From Ignavibacteriota bacterium (GTDB taxonomy: Bacteria > Bacteroidota > Ignavibacteria > Ignavibacteriales > Melioribacteraceae), in contig JADJWT010000001.1 in NCBI GenBank assembly GCA_016716225.1, positions 1,116,001 through 1,180,000 on the forward strand: a stretch of DNA of 64,000 nt. Direction: 5' to 3'. Positions 35,277-45,693 of this stretch are shown here, piece by piece. The first letter of the stretch is position 1. The number at the start of each line of letters is the position of its first letter. The translations under genes were made by a program, and so were the position numbers. Under the pieces are notes generated by a model that was not told the DNA's origin, made no database searches, and was given only the letters and a program-made list of their open reading frames with translations.

Positions 35277-37742
35277 ATGAAACAAATAAAAATATTTATT
35301 CTCTTCAATCTAACATTTGTAAATCTATTATTTGCACAAAACGCAGAGTTAAAAATTAATGATCAAGAATATTATGAAATTCCGAGTTTGAACATTATGA
35401 TGTTCAGTGATTTTTATCCCGAAGGACACCAAGGCGGATTAACAATTGTTCAGTTTGGAAATAGAATTGCAGCAAACGGTGATATAAGATTAGAACCTAC
35501 GCCAGGGCAATGGTCGCCGGTTCCAAAATTAGGGAAGAGAATTGTTGATAAAGAAAATGGAATTATTTCGGCTGAGTTATGGTATCCAGATTCAAGCAAA
35601 GATAGAAAGGGATTTAATCCGGTTATTTATCCCGGTTTTCAATTTAAATATTTTGTAAAAACTGAAACTGTTGGAAATAAAATAAAATTAACAATCGATT
35701 TGGAAAAACCATTACCGAAAGAGTGGATAAATAAAATTGGGTTTAATTTAGAAGTCTTTCCGGGAATTTATTTTGGCGAACATTTTATTATTGATGAAAA
35801 AACGGGAATATTTCCGCAACAACCAAATGGACCAATGTTAATAGATTCCGATGGAAATTTGCAAATAGAAAAATTGGCAGAAGGAAATAATTTAATAATT
35901 GCTCCGGGAATAAAAGAGAAACAATTAAAAATTCAGAGTGATAAAAATAATATTGAATTGCTTGATGGAAGAGTTTTGCACAATAACGGATGGTTTATTT
36001 TAAGATCGGCAATTACAACAAGCGATACGAAAAACGTAATTGAATGGTTAATAACGCCAAGCATTGATGCAGATTGGAGATACAAACCGGTAATTCAAGT
36101 TTCGCAAGTTGGTTATCATCCAAAGCAAGTAAAATTTGCCGTAGTTGAATTGGATAAATTAACAGAAATTTTCGAAAAAATTCAGTTAATTAAAATTGAT
36201 GAAACCGATGAAAAAATTATTAAGGAAAATTTACAGCCAAATATTTGGGGAAATTTTTTGAGATACAAATACATTCGTTTTGATTTTAGTGAGATTTCAG
36301 ATGAAGGACTTTATCAAATTAAATACGGTAATATTATTTCAAATAGATTTGAAATAAAAAGCGATGTGTTTGCAAAAAATGTTTGGCAGCCCACTATTGA
36401 ATATTTTTTACCAGTGCAAATGTGTCATATGAAAATTGACGAAAAATACAGAACATGGCACGGCTTATGTCATATGGATGATGCAAGAATGGCGCCAACA
36501 AATCACAATCATTTTGATGGATATCTCCAAGGTAATTCTACTTTAACAAAATATAATTCCGGTGAAAATGTTCCAGGATTAAACATTGGCGGATGGCACG
36601 ATGCCGGAGATTATGATCTAAGAGTTGAGTCGCAATCGGAGACCGTTTACAAACTTGCTTTAATTTATGAACTTTTTAAAAACGTGATTGATGAAACCAC
36701 AATTGATCAAACTAAAAGAATTGTTGAAATTCATCACCCCGATGGAAAGCCAGATATACTTCAGCAAATTGAGCATGGAGTTTTATCAATTATCGGCGGA
36801 TATGAAAATTTGGGCAGATTATACAGAGGAATTATTTGTCCTACTCTTGATCAATATGTTTTGCTTGGCGATGGTTCAACAATGACAGATAATCTTAAAT
36901 TTGCTGAGGACAAAAAAGATCCAATTTTAAATTTACAATTACCCGAAGATGATCGATGGGTATTTACCGAAATAAATCCATTTAGAGAATTGATGGTTGC
37001 ACAACACCTTGGTGCAGCAAGCCGAGTTTTAAAGGAATTTAATTCTGAGCTGAGTAAAAGGTGTATTACAATTGCGGAAGAATTATTTGAGGCAAACAAA
37101 GATTTCAAAGATGAATTTAAAATTAATACGGCTGCGGAAATTTATTTATCGACACAAAATAAAAAATATGCTGAGTTTATTTTTGAGAACGTTGATGTGA
37201 TAAGCAATAAACTAAGTTCATACAGTATGGTTTTGGGCCGTTTTGTAAAAAATTCAAATAATAATGAATTCAATGAAAAAATAAAAACTGCGGTTAAAAA
37301 TAGTTTTGATCAAATTGTAGAAATGCAAAAGGAAAATCCATATGGAGTTCCGTATAAGCCCTATATTTGGGGTGCTGGTTGGGGAATTCAAGATTTCGGA
37401 GTTAACTTATTATTGATGCATTTGGGTTTTCCAGAAATTATAAATTCGGAATATGTTTTTAACGCAATGAATTTTGTATTGGGATGTCATCCGGGTGAAA
37501 ACACGGATTCATTTATTTCAGGAGTTGGAGCTAATTCATTAACAGTTGCATACGGAGTAAACAGAGCCGATTGGTCATATATTCCCGGAGGGTCAGCAAG
37601 CGGTACGGCATTAATAAGACCAGATTTACCCGAACTAAAAGTTTGGCCATTTTTCTGGCAACAAACTGAATATGTAATGGGCGGCGGAGCTACAGATTTT
37701 ATGATGCTTGCTATGGCAGCAGATTATTTGTTTAATAATTAA
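35277..37742 (+). CDS. Secreted glycoside hydrolase family 9 enzyme with N-terminal CelD-like Ig domain
   Basis: A predicted endo-glucanase or exo-glycosidase. It has a signal peptide ending FAQN and an N-terminal beta region up to about 260. An Ig-like CelD_N domain follows (PVIQVSQVGYHPKQVKFAVVEL, 275-365), then the GH9 (alpha/alpha)6 barrel. Catalytic signatures are GGWHDAGDYDLRVESQSETVY with the two Asp, YKPYIWGAGWGIQDFG, VLGCHPGENTDSFISGVG and WQQTEYVMGGGATDF with the Glu acid. Length 821 is long because of the extra N-terminal module. It has no T9SS tail. Two AraC-type membrane regulators follow within 30 bp. Confidence 0.88.
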   Translation: MKQIKIFILFNLTFVNLLFAQNAELKINDQEYYEIPSLNIMMFSDFYPEGHQGGLTIVQFGNRIAANGDIRLEPTPGQWSPVPKLGKRIVDKENGIISAELWYPDSSKDRKGFNPVIYPGFQFKYFVKTETVGNKIKLTIDLEKPLPKEWINKIGFNLEVFPGIYFGEHFIIDEKTGIFPQQPNGPMLIDSDGNLQIEKLAEGNNLIIAPGIKEKQLKIQSDKNNIELLDGRVLHNNGWFILRSAITTSDTKNVIEWLITPSIDADWRYKPVIQVSQVGYHPKQVKFAVVELDKLTEIFEKIQLIKIDETDEKIIKENLQPNIWGNFLRYKYIRFDFSEISDEGLYQIKYGNIISNRFEIKSDVFAKNVWQPTIEYFLPVQMCHMKIDEKYRTWHGLCHMDDARMAPTNHNHFDGYLQGNSTLTKYNSGENVPGLNIGGWHDAGDYDLRVESQSETVYKLALIYELFKNVIDETTIDQTKRIVEIHHPDGKPDILQQIEHGVLSIIGGYENLGRLYRGIICPTLDQYVLLGDGSTMTDNLKFAEDKKDPILNLQLPEDDRWVFTEINPFRELMVAQHLGAASRVLKEFNSELSKRCITIAEELFEANKDFKDEFKINTAAEIYLSTQNKKYAEFIFENVDVISNKLSSYSMVLGRFVKNSNNNEFNEKIKTAVKNSFDQIVEMQKENPYGVPYKPYIWGAGWGIQDFGVNLLLMHLGFPEIINSEYVFNAMNFVLGCHPGENTDSFISGVGANSLTVAYGVNRADWSYIPGGSASGTALIRPDLPELKVWPFFWQQTEYVMGGGATDFMMLAMAADYLFNN

Positions 37743-37768
37743 AAATCATCAAATTTATTACACAATAA

Positions 37769-38878
37769 ATGTTAGAATACAAAAATATAATAACTTACAT
37801 TTTTGTTGTTGGTGTAGCACAAGCTATATTCCTCTTTTTCATATTGTGGAAGAAAAAGGAGAATAGCTTTGCTAATAAATTTTTAGCAGTTACAATGTTG
37901 TTATTTGGTTCTGATCTTTTAGGAGGAATTCTAATTCTTAGCGGTTATATAAAATATTTACCTTGGTATATGGGATTAAACAATACATTACCTTATTTAT
38001 ATGGGCCATTAATTTACCTTTATGTTGTTTTCTTAATTCACAAGCAAGAGCAATTTAAAACTAAAAATCTTATTCATTTCACCCCATTTATAATTACTCA
38101 AATTTATGGAATATTATTTTTCTATTTTGAAAGTTATGATTACCAAATGAGTATGTTAGATTTCAGTAAACAACCACCGTGGCATATTGTTTTAGTTGGT
38201 ACATTAATTCCATTCGTTGGATTGCTTTATATGATTTTAACAGTAATTATAACATTAAAATATAACAGAGTAATCAAAAACAAATTTTCCAACATTGAAA
38301 AAATTGATCTCAATTGGCTTTTATTTTTGGTTTATGGAACAGTTATAATTTGGCTTATTGTTTTTCTTTCATATTTGCTAGATGTAATTTATGGACAAGG
38401 ATTTCAAGCAAATTTGTTGATTTATATATCCCTTTCAATTTTCTTATATACACTAGCAATAAAAAGTTATAAGCAACCAGAAATTGAAACGATAAATTAT
38501 GAAACTGAATCATATAAAAAATCCGGATTATCTGAAGACAAAGCCGATGAATATTTGAAGAATTTATTAGAAATTATGAAAGTTGATAAACCACACTTAG
38601 ATACAAAACTTAGTCTTAATAATCTTGCTGATAAAGTTGGAATTTCTCCACACAATCTTTCTGAAATTATAAATACAAAATTAGAACAGAATTTTTATGA
38701 CTTTATAAATAGTTATAGAGTTGAAGAAGTAAAGAAATTAATCTCTAATGATAAAGAAGGAAAATATAATTTACTTGCACACGGATTTGAAGCCGGCTTT
38801 TTATCTAAATCAGCATATTATTCTGCATTTAAAAAATTTACTGGAAAAACACCGGCACAATTTAGAAATAATTTATAG
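37769..38878 (+). CDS. Membrane-bound AraC-type transcriptional regulator (copy A)
   Basis: The 369-residue protein has an N-terminal block of about seven membrane helices (to about residue 230) and a C-terminal AraC helix-turn-helix domain. That domain carries LSLNNLADKVGISPHNLSEIINTKLEQNFYDFINSYRVEEVKKLI and GFEAGFLSKSAYYSAFKKFTGKTPAQFR. This architecture is common in Bacteroidota, where the membrane part is thought to sense a ligand. It starts 26 bp after the GH9 gene and may be co-transcribed with it. Its last 75 codons are almost identical in DNA to the next gene. Confidence 0.88.
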   Translation: MLEYKNIITYIFVVGVAQAIFLFFILWKKKENSFANKFLAVTMLLFGSDLLGGILILSGYIKYLPWYMGLNNTLPYLYGPLIYLYVVFLIHKQEQFKTKNLIHFTPFIITQIYGILFFYFESYDYQMSMLDFSKQPPWHIVLVGTLIPFVGLLYMILTVIITLKYNRVIKNKFSNIEKIDLNWLLFLVYGTVIIWLIVFLSYLLDVIYGQGFQANLLIYISLSIFLYTLAIKSYKQPEIETINYETESYKKSGLSEDKADEYLKNLLEIMKVDKPHLDTKLSLNNLADKVGISPHNLSEIINTKLEQNFYDFINSYRVEEVKKLISNDKEGKYNLLAHGFEAGFLSKSAYYSAFKKFTGKTPAQFRNNL

Positions 38879-38881
38879 AAA

Positions 38882-40009
38882 TTGAACACATTTTTTACAT
38901 ATTCATTTATTATTGGCTCTGCTCAGGGTTTGCTCTTAGCATTTTTTTTGATAAGAAAAAAAGAGAATAAATTAGCCAATAGAATTTTGGCAGTTACAAT
39001 GATAATCTTTTCATTGGATTTAATTTTAAACTCTTTTGCAGTAACCGGAGAAATCAGAAAAACCCCAATTCTGATTGGGTTAATGCAGACATTTCCATAT
39101 TTATATGGACCCGCTCTGTATTTGTATGTTTTTTTTATTACACGTGGAATTAAAAAATTCAGTATAAAATATTTAATTCATTTTATTCCTTTTTTATTGG
39201 TACAAATTTATGCAATATTCTTTTTCTATTTTGAACCAACATCATATCAGCTGAATTTAGTTTACGTAGAAAATAAATTGCCTTGGCACGTTTTATTTAT
39301 TTCATATTTAACCCCAATATATGGAGCATATTATCTGGTTTGCGCAGTTTATGAAGTTTATAAATTCAACAAAAAACTGAAAGAAAACTTTTCAAGCATT
39401 GATAAAAATAATTTATCGTGGATAAGTTTTTTAATAACCGGCGCGGTTATTTTGTGGATTACAGCAATAAGTTTAACTACAATTCAATTAATATTTGATA
39501 AAGAGTTTAAACCCGAGCTTGGAAGTTATTTAGCGATTTCAATATTTATTTATGTAATAGCATATAAAAGTCTGCAGCAGCCAGAATTGAAGAATGAGAA
39601 CATCCAAAATGAATTTACAAAATCTGAAAATGTTGATCCATACAGAAAAAGCGGTTTGAAAGAAGAGGAAGCGAATAAATATTTAAAACAACTTTTAATA
39701 ATTATGGATGAACAGAAACCATTTAAAAATGAAAAACTAAGTTTACTTGATTTGGCGAGTTTGGTTGGAATTTCCACACACAATCTTTCTGAAATTATAA
39801 ATACAAAATTAGAACAGAATTTTTATGATTTCGTAAATAGTTACAGAGTTGAAGAAGTAAAAAAATTAATATCTAATGATAAAGAAGGAAAATATAATTT
39901 ACTTGCTCATGGATTTGAAGCTGGTTTTTCATCTAAATCAGCATATTATTCTGCATTTAAAAAATTTACCAGCATAACACCATCTCAGTTCAGAAATAAA
40001 AATATTTAA
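38882..40009 (+). CDS. Membrane-bound AraC-type transcriptional regulator (copy B, tandem paralogue)
   Basis: It has the same design as the preceding gene: seven membrane helices then an AraC domain ending KKFTSITPSQFRNK. It starts three bases after copy A with TTG (38882). The membrane halves have diverged while the DNA-binding halves remain almost identical, including a 60-base identical stretch. Both proteins therefore probably recognise the same operator but respond to different signals. Length 375. Confidence 0.85.
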   Translation: MNTFFTYSFIIGSAQGLLLAFFLIRKKENKLANRILAVTMIIFSLDLILNSFAVTGEIRKTPILIGLMQTFPYLYGPALYLYVFFITRGIKKFSIKYLIHFIPFLLVQIYAIFFFYFEPTSYQLNLVYVENKLPWHVLFISYLTPIYGAYYLVCAVYEVYKFNKKLKENFSSIDKNNLSWISFLITGAVILWITAISLTTIQLIFDKEFKPELGSYLAISIFIYVIAYKSLQQPELKNENIQNEFTKSENVDPYRKSGLKEEEANKYLKQLLIIMDEQKPFKNEKLSLLDLASLVGISTHNLSEIINTKLEQNFYDFVNSYRVEEVKKLISNDKEGKYNLLAHGFEAGFSSKSAYYSAFKKFTSITPSQFRNKNI

Positions 40010-40035
40010 GGACAAAAAATTTTTAGGCCAAAACA

Positions 40036-41937
40036 TTAATTTGTGATCAAACTATTTTTAAGTTTCAGACAATCAGAATTAATTGGATTTATTGCCAAAC
40101 ATTTTTTAATAAAATCTTTCGCCAATCGATAATTTTTATTTTGTGTGTATGCCAATGCCAAATTATACAAAACTTCATCATCTAAAGGATTTTGTTTTAA
40201 ACTTTCATTAAAATATTGAATTGCCTTATCATATTCATTTGTTAAAATAGAAATCTTACCCAACCGTTTATTTGTGTAATCTTGTGGATTAACTTTTCTT
40301 TGTTCGTAAAAATATTTAATTGCCGTTTTTATGTCTTTCAACCCCGGATATTTGTAGATCAAGATGTTCATATATTTCAAATATTCTTTAATATTGTCAC
40401 GTTGCAAGTTTAATGTAGCAGCTTTTAGATAAGCATCGGCAAATGAAATTTTGTTTTCAATATATTGAAAGGAGATTGAATCAATATAATTCTTTGGAGC
40501 TAAAATTTGTTCATTAGATTTTGCAGTTTTAATTTTTGTAAACGGCCAATCATTCTTAAGCAGCTCAACAATATTATTTCCAATAATTGAATCTAATTTT
40601 GTAAAAACAAAATTTGCCCTTGTTGCGCTGTCTTGTTTTGCAAAATGAATTTGAGAATTTTTATTTTGCGGAAGATAATTATGTTTTTCCATCGTTTCAT
40701 AAAATGCTTTTCCAATTAGCAAGTAGCCTTCAACATTTGGATGAAGATGATCTACCATTAGATTATTTCCAATTATTTTATGTGGACTATTTTCTATAAA
40801 AAGAGAATCAATCTTTGCAACAGCAACATTAAATTTATTTGCCAAAGAATTAATAATTTGATTAAACTTTTCCGGAGCTCTAAACCTCAAAGCATCCAAA
40901 TCTTTTGCAAGTATAAATAAAGAATCTGCTTTTGTGAAATTTGAATTTTTATATTCAGTTTGAGCTTCTTGAAAAATTTCATCAGCAGATTTTTGATTCT
41001 CACCCTTAAATGATTCAAAAGGTTTTTGATCTTTATAATTGCTTACCAATCTCCCTAGTATTATAGGTATATTTTTGTTTTTTACTTTTTCTAAAATCTC
41101 GGTTAGATTATTGGAAAATTGCTCAGCACCATGATTAAACATTTCTGAATTTAATTGAATTGATTTTTCTTGTGCCATTTTTGACATTAATGTATGAGAT
41201 TTTTCAAGAGATTCTTTTTTAGCAAAGATTGATAAAATTCCCGAAATTAAATTTTTTACAAGTTGAGTAATTTTATAATTATTGAGATTTAAAATCATTT
41301 TCTTTAGAAATCCCGAAGAACCCAAAGACTCAACAGAGCCAACACCCAATGCACCGTAGTATTCATTATGTCCGGCATAGATTATAATTAAATCTGGATT
41401 TTGATCAAGGACTCCGGGAATTAAATCAAGTAATGTATAAGAATTAACAGCGGTCATGCTTATATTAATTACTTCAATTGTAATTGTTGGATAAACCAAT
41501 TCCAATCTTTTCTGAATATATTTTGAGAAAGCGCCCATTGGCATGTAAGGAAATCCCGCAGCACTACTTGCACCTAAAACAAAAACTCTAAAGGAGTTAC
41601 TTTTTTTGTTTTTATCGAAATAATCGTCAGAAGTTTGAGGTGTAAAATTTATATTGTTGAAATATCTTTTACCATAATCGGGATTGATTACAAGTTTATC
41701 ATTCCCAATTTCAATCCATTGAGATTGATCGTAACCATAATTAAATATTCTTAAGGAAAACTCAAGTAGCACAAAAAACAAAATTGGAATTAAAATTAGA
41801 ATAATGTAAAACCAATTTTTCGATTTATTTTTTAATTGCAAATTAAAAGTAGTTCCGTTTTCGTGTTTACTTATTTTAGAAACACTCTTTTTTTCGTTAG
41901 ATAAATTTTGATTTTTTTTATCGTGTGATTTTTTCAA
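40036..41937 (-). CDS. Membrane-anchored SGNH hydrolase-like protein with TPR repeats
   Basis: After a polar N-terminal tail, a single membrane helix lies at about residues 42-65 (WFYIILILIPILFFVLLEFSLRIF). It is followed by an SGNH-type domain: FRVFVLGASSAAGFP with the Ser nucleophile, DLIIIYAGHNEYYGALG with the conserved Asn, and MVDHLHPNVEGYLLIGKAF with the Asp-x-x-His pair. TPR units occupy the last 120 residues (DEVLYNLALAYTQNKNYRLAKDFIKKCLA). All three SGNH blocks are kept, so it is probably an active esterase or acyl-modifying enzyme outside the cytoplasm; the substrate is unknown. Confidence 0.82.
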   Translation of the reverse strand: MKKSHDKKNQNLSNEKKSVSKISKHENGTTFNLQLKNKSKNWFYIILILIPILFFVLLEFSLRIFNYGYDQSQWIEIGNDKLVINPDYGKRYFNNINFTPQTSDDYFDKNKKSNSFRVFVLGASSAAGFPYMPMGAFSKYIQKRLELVYPTITIEVINISMTAVNSYTLLDLIPGVLDQNPDLIIIYAGHNEYYGALGVGSVESLGSSGFLKKMILNLNNYKITQLVKNLISGILSIFAKKESLEKSHTLMSKMAQEKSIQLNSEMFNHGAEQFSNNLTEILEKVKNKNIPIILGRLVSNYKDQKPFESFKGENQKSADEIFQEAQTEYKNSNFTKADSLFILAKDLDALRFRAPEKFNQIINSLANKFNVAVAKIDSLFIENSPHKIIGNNLMVDHLHPNVEGYLLIGKAFYETMEKHNYLPQNKNSQIHFAKQDSATRANFVFTKLDSIIGNNIVELLKNDWPFTKIKTAKSNEQILAPKNYIDSISFQYIENKISFADAYLKAATLNLQRDNIKEYLKYMNILIYKYPGLKDIKTAIKYFYEQRKVNPQDYTNKRLGKISILTNEYDKAIQYFNESLKQNPLDDEVLYNLALAYTQNKNYRLAKDFIKKCLAINPINSDCLKLKNSLITN

Positions 41938-42070
41938 TTGTTCTCCAAAAGCGCAAAGTTTAATTTAAATCTTGTGGAATAATTTAATTACAATTCAGTA
42001 AAAAATCACATTTAGATTCACGCAAACTCACATTGTTTATAAATGTCTATAGGTTTTCGCAGTAAATTTT

Positions 42071-42092
42071 GAGACGGGAAATATCCCGTCTC
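42071..42092. repeat. Palindromic repeat (GAGACGGGA type)
   Basis: Arms GAGACGGGA and TCCCGTCTC surround AATA. It begins ten bases after the stop of the TonB receptor gene on the minus strand. Same layout as the other short palindromes of this window. Confidence 0.65.
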
Positions 42093-42102
42093 TATGGTTG
42101 AA

Positions 42103-44385
42103 TTAAAATTTATAGTCTATTCCCAAAACAGGCATAGTACTCCATTGATTTTGCGCAGTAACTTTTTTTGTTTGTTCGTTCCAATCGTAAAAAGCAATGT
42201 TTTCTCTACCGTATGCATTCCAAACACTAAGATAAATTATTAAACTTGAACCGGAAAAATAAAATCTTTTATCAACTCTAACGTTTAACGAATGATAATC
42301 CGGTAATCTTTTTTCATTAATATTTTCCGTATCCCAAATTCCCCTGTTTAATTCTGTAGATTTTTCTATATCGAAAGGTGTGTATGGAGCACCGCCGGCG
42401 TATATCCAGCGTAGTTTAAATTCCCATTCATCATTTGGAATGTAACCGCCTTCAATATTAAAATTAAAAATATTATCATAAATTCTATCTCGCCAAATAT
42501 TTTTTAAATCTTTATATCTTGTTTTGGAATATGAAATGCTTGTCATTCCGTAAAAATCTGATGCTAATTTTTTCTGCAACATAATTTCAATTCCGCGCGA
42601 AAATGCTTCTCCTTTATCAACTAAATTTTCATGATTTAAAAATATTCCGTCAATCATTGATTGATCAAACAAAAACATATTGGGCTGAGTTGGATCAATA
42701 GGAAAATTTTTATAAGATTTATAATAAGCCTCTGCGCTTAATTTTGTTGATTCCCCAAGCATTTTACTAATTCCAAATATTAGATGATTTGAAATTGGTG
42801 TTTTAAGGTTTTTAAATTCATCATTTTGAATGAGAAAATTTTCCGGAATTTCTTGTGTAAAAATTCCCGCACTTGCAGAAAGATTGGTTCCATTATTTAA
42901 ATTATATGAAATTGACAATCGTGGAGAAAAATTTAGATGATAGTTATATTCAAAATAATCAGCTCTTCCGCCATATTCAAAACTAATATTTTCAGAAATT
43001 TTTAATTGATGCTGAACAAACAAAGCAAATTTAGAAGTTCCCAATTTTTTATTAATATACAATCGCGGAGTTGGATTTCCGTAATTATCTTCCCAAGCTT
43101 CGTAAAGAACATCAAACTTGCTAAAATTATATTTTCCTTCAAAACCGAATTCAAATTTGTTAAAATTATTTTCTTTGAAGTAATTTACATTTCTTATGCG
43201 AATATTATTTTCGGCAGAATTATTTGTGAATAAATGATTTTTGGATTTTGTTTCAGAATAATCTCTTTTATAACCAAAAAAAGTATGAGAAATAGATGTA
43301 TTTGAATACCCGCTTTTTCCCCAAATAAATTGCCAGTTCATTCCGGCTGAGTTTGTAATTCCATCTGTCTTTCCGTAAATGTTTGTTAAATCTGTGCCGA
43401 GCGCATTTTCATATTCCAAATTAATTTGATCCCAAGAAAAAACATCAAGCAAGGTAAGTTTATTTTTTTCATTTAAATTATAAACAAATTTTGTCTGCGC
43501 ATCACCATAATGCGGAATTGCTCCGCCAGTTTCACTTTCATCAATAATTAAATCCAAATAAGAAATGCTTCCGGAAAATAAATAAGAACCTTTATCAAAA
43601 ATAGGTCCTTCAATTCCTCCGCCAATTCCTTGCATACTTAAATTTAATTGCGATTGAATTTTATCTTTTGCTCCTTCGCGAAAACTTATTTCCATAATTG
43701 AAGAAAGTTTATCTCCGTAAATTGGAGAGAATCCGCCCGAGTAAAAATTTACATCTTCAATAAAATCGACATTTAAAATTCCGATTGGCCCATCGGAAGA
43801 ACCTTCAACTGGAAAATGATTTATATTTGGAATTTCAATATTATCTATAAAAAAACTGTTTTCTATTGGACTTCCGCCGCGCACAATTAAACTGTTTCGC
43901 GAATCATTAACTTTTGCAAGTGATGGCAATCCGTAAATTATTCTACTAACATCTCCAGCAGAACCCGGCGCACGCCTTATTTCTTCCGAAGAAAAATTTA
44001 CAGTTCCAATTGGTTTATTTTCAACTTCTGTAAAAAACCCGCTTTCCACAACAACATTTTCCAATTCAATAGTTGAAGAAAACATTTCAATATTTAAATA
44101 AGTTGTTCTATCGGAACGAATAATAACATCGGTTTTTGTAATTTTTTTGTAACCAACGTAAGTGAAATTAATTGTATAAGTTCCAACGGGAAGATTAGAG
44201 ATTTTATATTTTCCATCAATATTTGTTGTGGTACCAATTTCATTTTCTTGAATAAAAATATTTACACCAATTAATTTAGATTTGTTGCTTTGTTCTAGAA
44301 CGGTCCCTTCCAAATTTCCAGTCGGTTTATTTTGTGCAGATAATGAAATTGAAATGAAAAAAATCAGAAAAAGTAATTTGTACAT
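42103..44385 (-). CDS. TonB-dependent outer-membrane receptor with carboxypeptidase-D-like N-domain
   Basis: The 760-residue protein starts with a signal peptide ending LSAQ. A CarboxypepD-regulatory-like Ig domain follows (about 25-110; GNLEGTVLEQSNKSKLIGVNIFIQENEIGTTTNIDGKYKISNLPVGTYTI). The plug domain has SLAKVNDSRNSLIVRGGSPIENSFFIDNIEIPN, and then comes a 22-strand-type barrel ending in a C-terminal Phe (LGIDYKF). There is no SusD gene next to it, so it is probably not a SusC. The ATG at 44385 has GAGGT upstream; an upstream in-frame start (44457) is less likely. The ligand is unknown. Confidence 0.9.
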   Translation of the reverse strand: MYKLLFLIFFISISLSAQNKPTGNLEGTVLEQSNKSKLIGVNIFIQENEIGTTTNIDGKYKISNLPVGTYTINFTYVGYKKITKTDVIIRSDRTTYLNIEMFSSTIELENVVVESGFFTEVENKPIGTVNFSSEEIRRAPGSAGDVSRIIYGLPSLAKVNDSRNSLIVRGGSPIENSFFIDNIEIPNINHFPVEGSSDGPIGILNVDFIEDVNFYSGGFSPIYGDKLSSIMEISFREGAKDKIQSQLNLSMQGIGGGIEGPIFDKGSYLFSGSISYLDLIIDESETGGAIPHYGDAQTKFVYNLNEKNKLTLLDVFSWDQINLEYENALGTDLTNIYGKTDGITNSAGMNWQFIWGKSGYSNTSISHTFFGYKRDYSETKSKNHLFTNNSAENNIRIRNVNYFKENNFNKFEFGFEGKYNFSKFDVLYEAWEDNYGNPTPRLYINKKLGTSKFALFVQHQLKISENISFEYGGRADYFEYNYHLNFSPRLSISYNLNNGTNLSASAGIFTQEIPENFLIQNDEFKNLKTPISNHLIFGISKMLGESTKLSAEAYYKSYKNFPIDPTQPNMFLFDQSMIDGIFLNHENLVDKGEAFSRGIEIMLQKKLASDFYGMTSISYSKTRYKDLKNIWRDRIYDNIFNFNIEGGYIPNDEWEFKLRWIYAGGAPYTPFDIEKSTELNRGIWDTENINEKRLPDYHSLNVRVDKRFYFSGSSLIIYLSVWNAYGRENIAFYDWNEQTKKVTAQNQWSTMPVLGIDYKF

Positions 44386-44541
44386 TTTTACCTCAGAATT
44401 ATTGAATAATTTTAAAGCAAAATTATAGTGAGTTAAAAACAAAATCGGCTTTTTCAAAGGGATAGGACAAGAAATTGCAAATTTTTAAGTTCTGATTGAT
44501 GGGGAAAAACCAAAAAGTGTAAAGTATGGTAAATATTTTTT

Positions 44542-44574
44542 AAAAAAAAGCCATCAATATTTTTTATTGATGGC
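44542..44574 (-). terminator. Rho-independent terminator of the PHP gene
   Basis: On the minus strand the stem GCCATCAATA/TATTGATGGC is followed by eight Ts, ten bases after the stop of the PHP-domain gene. Confidence 0.85.
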
Positions 44575-44583
44575 TTTTAATTA

Positions 44584-45693
44584 TTAGGGAATAATTTCAA
44601 GTTTTATTTCGGGATGTTTTGCCGGAGCAGTTACTGCATTTATCACTTCAAATTTTAATTCTGCTTTTGACAATTTATTAATTGTTTTAATTTCTAATTC
44701 AAGGGTTGACAAAGATTTTAATTCAACCAAATCGCTATGTCTGTGTAAAGTAAAATCTGATTTGTTTTGTAAAGTAAAATTGCAATTTGAGTTGTTTTTG
44801 AGAGTTACTTTTAAAATAATATCATCTTTATCATATTCAATGTTTTCAATTGTAATTGATGATTCCAACAGCGGTAACAAGTGTTCAGATCTTCCTATAA
44901 GAATATCATTGAAAAAAACTACTGTTCTTCTATTTTCTAAAGCTTCTTTTATTCCGTTTTCCGTTCTTTCTTTTGCAAATACTAAAGTTACCGGTCGATG
45001 CCCGCCTTCCGGAACATTATATTGCCAATCAATTAATCCATGAATATCAGAAGTTCCAATTAAAGTTAAGTTATTTTCTAAGGCAATTTTTAAAGCTTCA
45101 TCAGAATAATTTACATCATTTACAACTTCAATTCCGTTTAACAATCCATCCTTAATTAATTGTTTGTGCATTTCGGTTAATGTAGCAATTCCGTCTTTTC
45201 TTTGTGCAGTCCAATTCGGGTGATTCCAAAAAACAAATGCTCCTTGTTGTTTAGCTTCTTTGAATACTTCAATAGGGTCATCAATAATTAATTTATTAGC
45301 GTCTTGTAAAAAAATTGCATTGGAATGTCCCGGTGGCATATCTCTTGTAATTTCGGATCCATTAATAATAATTAGGCTATCATTCTTTGCGGCTTTTTTT
45401 TCAATTTCGTAAGCGCGGTTTCTATTTGGATGCGGAATATCATCTTTATGCGGCTGATATTCCAAATGTTCAGTAACGGCAATTGCATCAAGATTATCTT
45501 TAACTGCTTCATTTACCCTAATAGATGGCCAAACATGTCCATCTGAAAAAACAGTATGCTGGTGAAAATCGCATTTTAAAGTTTTAAATCCCGGAATATT
45601 TGGAAAAATAATTTTGCGTTGTTTGTCTAATGTATCGTGAGCATTTATAAAGACAGAAAATAATGTAAACAAAAATAAAAATATTTTTTTCAT
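44584..45693 (-). CDS. Secreted PHP-domain phosphoesterase (Sb-PDE-like)
   Basis: PHP proteins are metal-dependent phosphoesterases. After a signal peptide (MKKIFLFLFTLFSVFINAHD) come the metal-binding motifs LKCDFHQHTVFSDGH, AVTEHLEYQPH, INGSEITRDMPPGH, FWNHPNW and GTSDIHG, all in PHP order. The export signal and GHSNAIFL context resemble the Sb-PDE family of secreted phosphodiesterases. The last 80 residues form a beta domain. The ATG at 45693 is preferred over TTG at 45705. It has its own terminator. Confidence 0.84.
   Translation of the reverse strand: MKKIFLFLFTLFSVFINAHDTLDKQRKIIFPNIPGFKTLKCDFHQHTVFSDGHVWPSIRVNEAVKDNLDAIAVTEHLEYQPHKDDIPHPNRNRAYEIEKKAAKNDSLIIINGSEITRDMPPGHSNAIFLQDANKLIIDDPIEVFKEAKQQGAFVFWNHPNWTAQRKDGIATLTEMHKQLIKDGLLNGIEVVNDVNYSDEALKIALENNLTLIGTSDIHGLIDWQYNVPEGGHRPVTLVFAKERTENGIKEALENRRTVVFFNDILIGRSEHLLPLLESSITIENIEYDKDDIILKVTLKNNSNCNFTLQNKSDFTLHRHSDLVELKSLSTLELEIKTINKLSKAELKFEVINAVTAPAKHPEIKLEIIP

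Noticed and set aside
42103..44385. The TonB-dependent receptor as the SusC of a polysaccharide utilisation locus together with the GH9 gene.
   Set aside because: There is no SusD partner, the GH9 gene is over 4 kb away on the other strand with unrelated genes between, and the receptor has no SusC-specific features that I can see.
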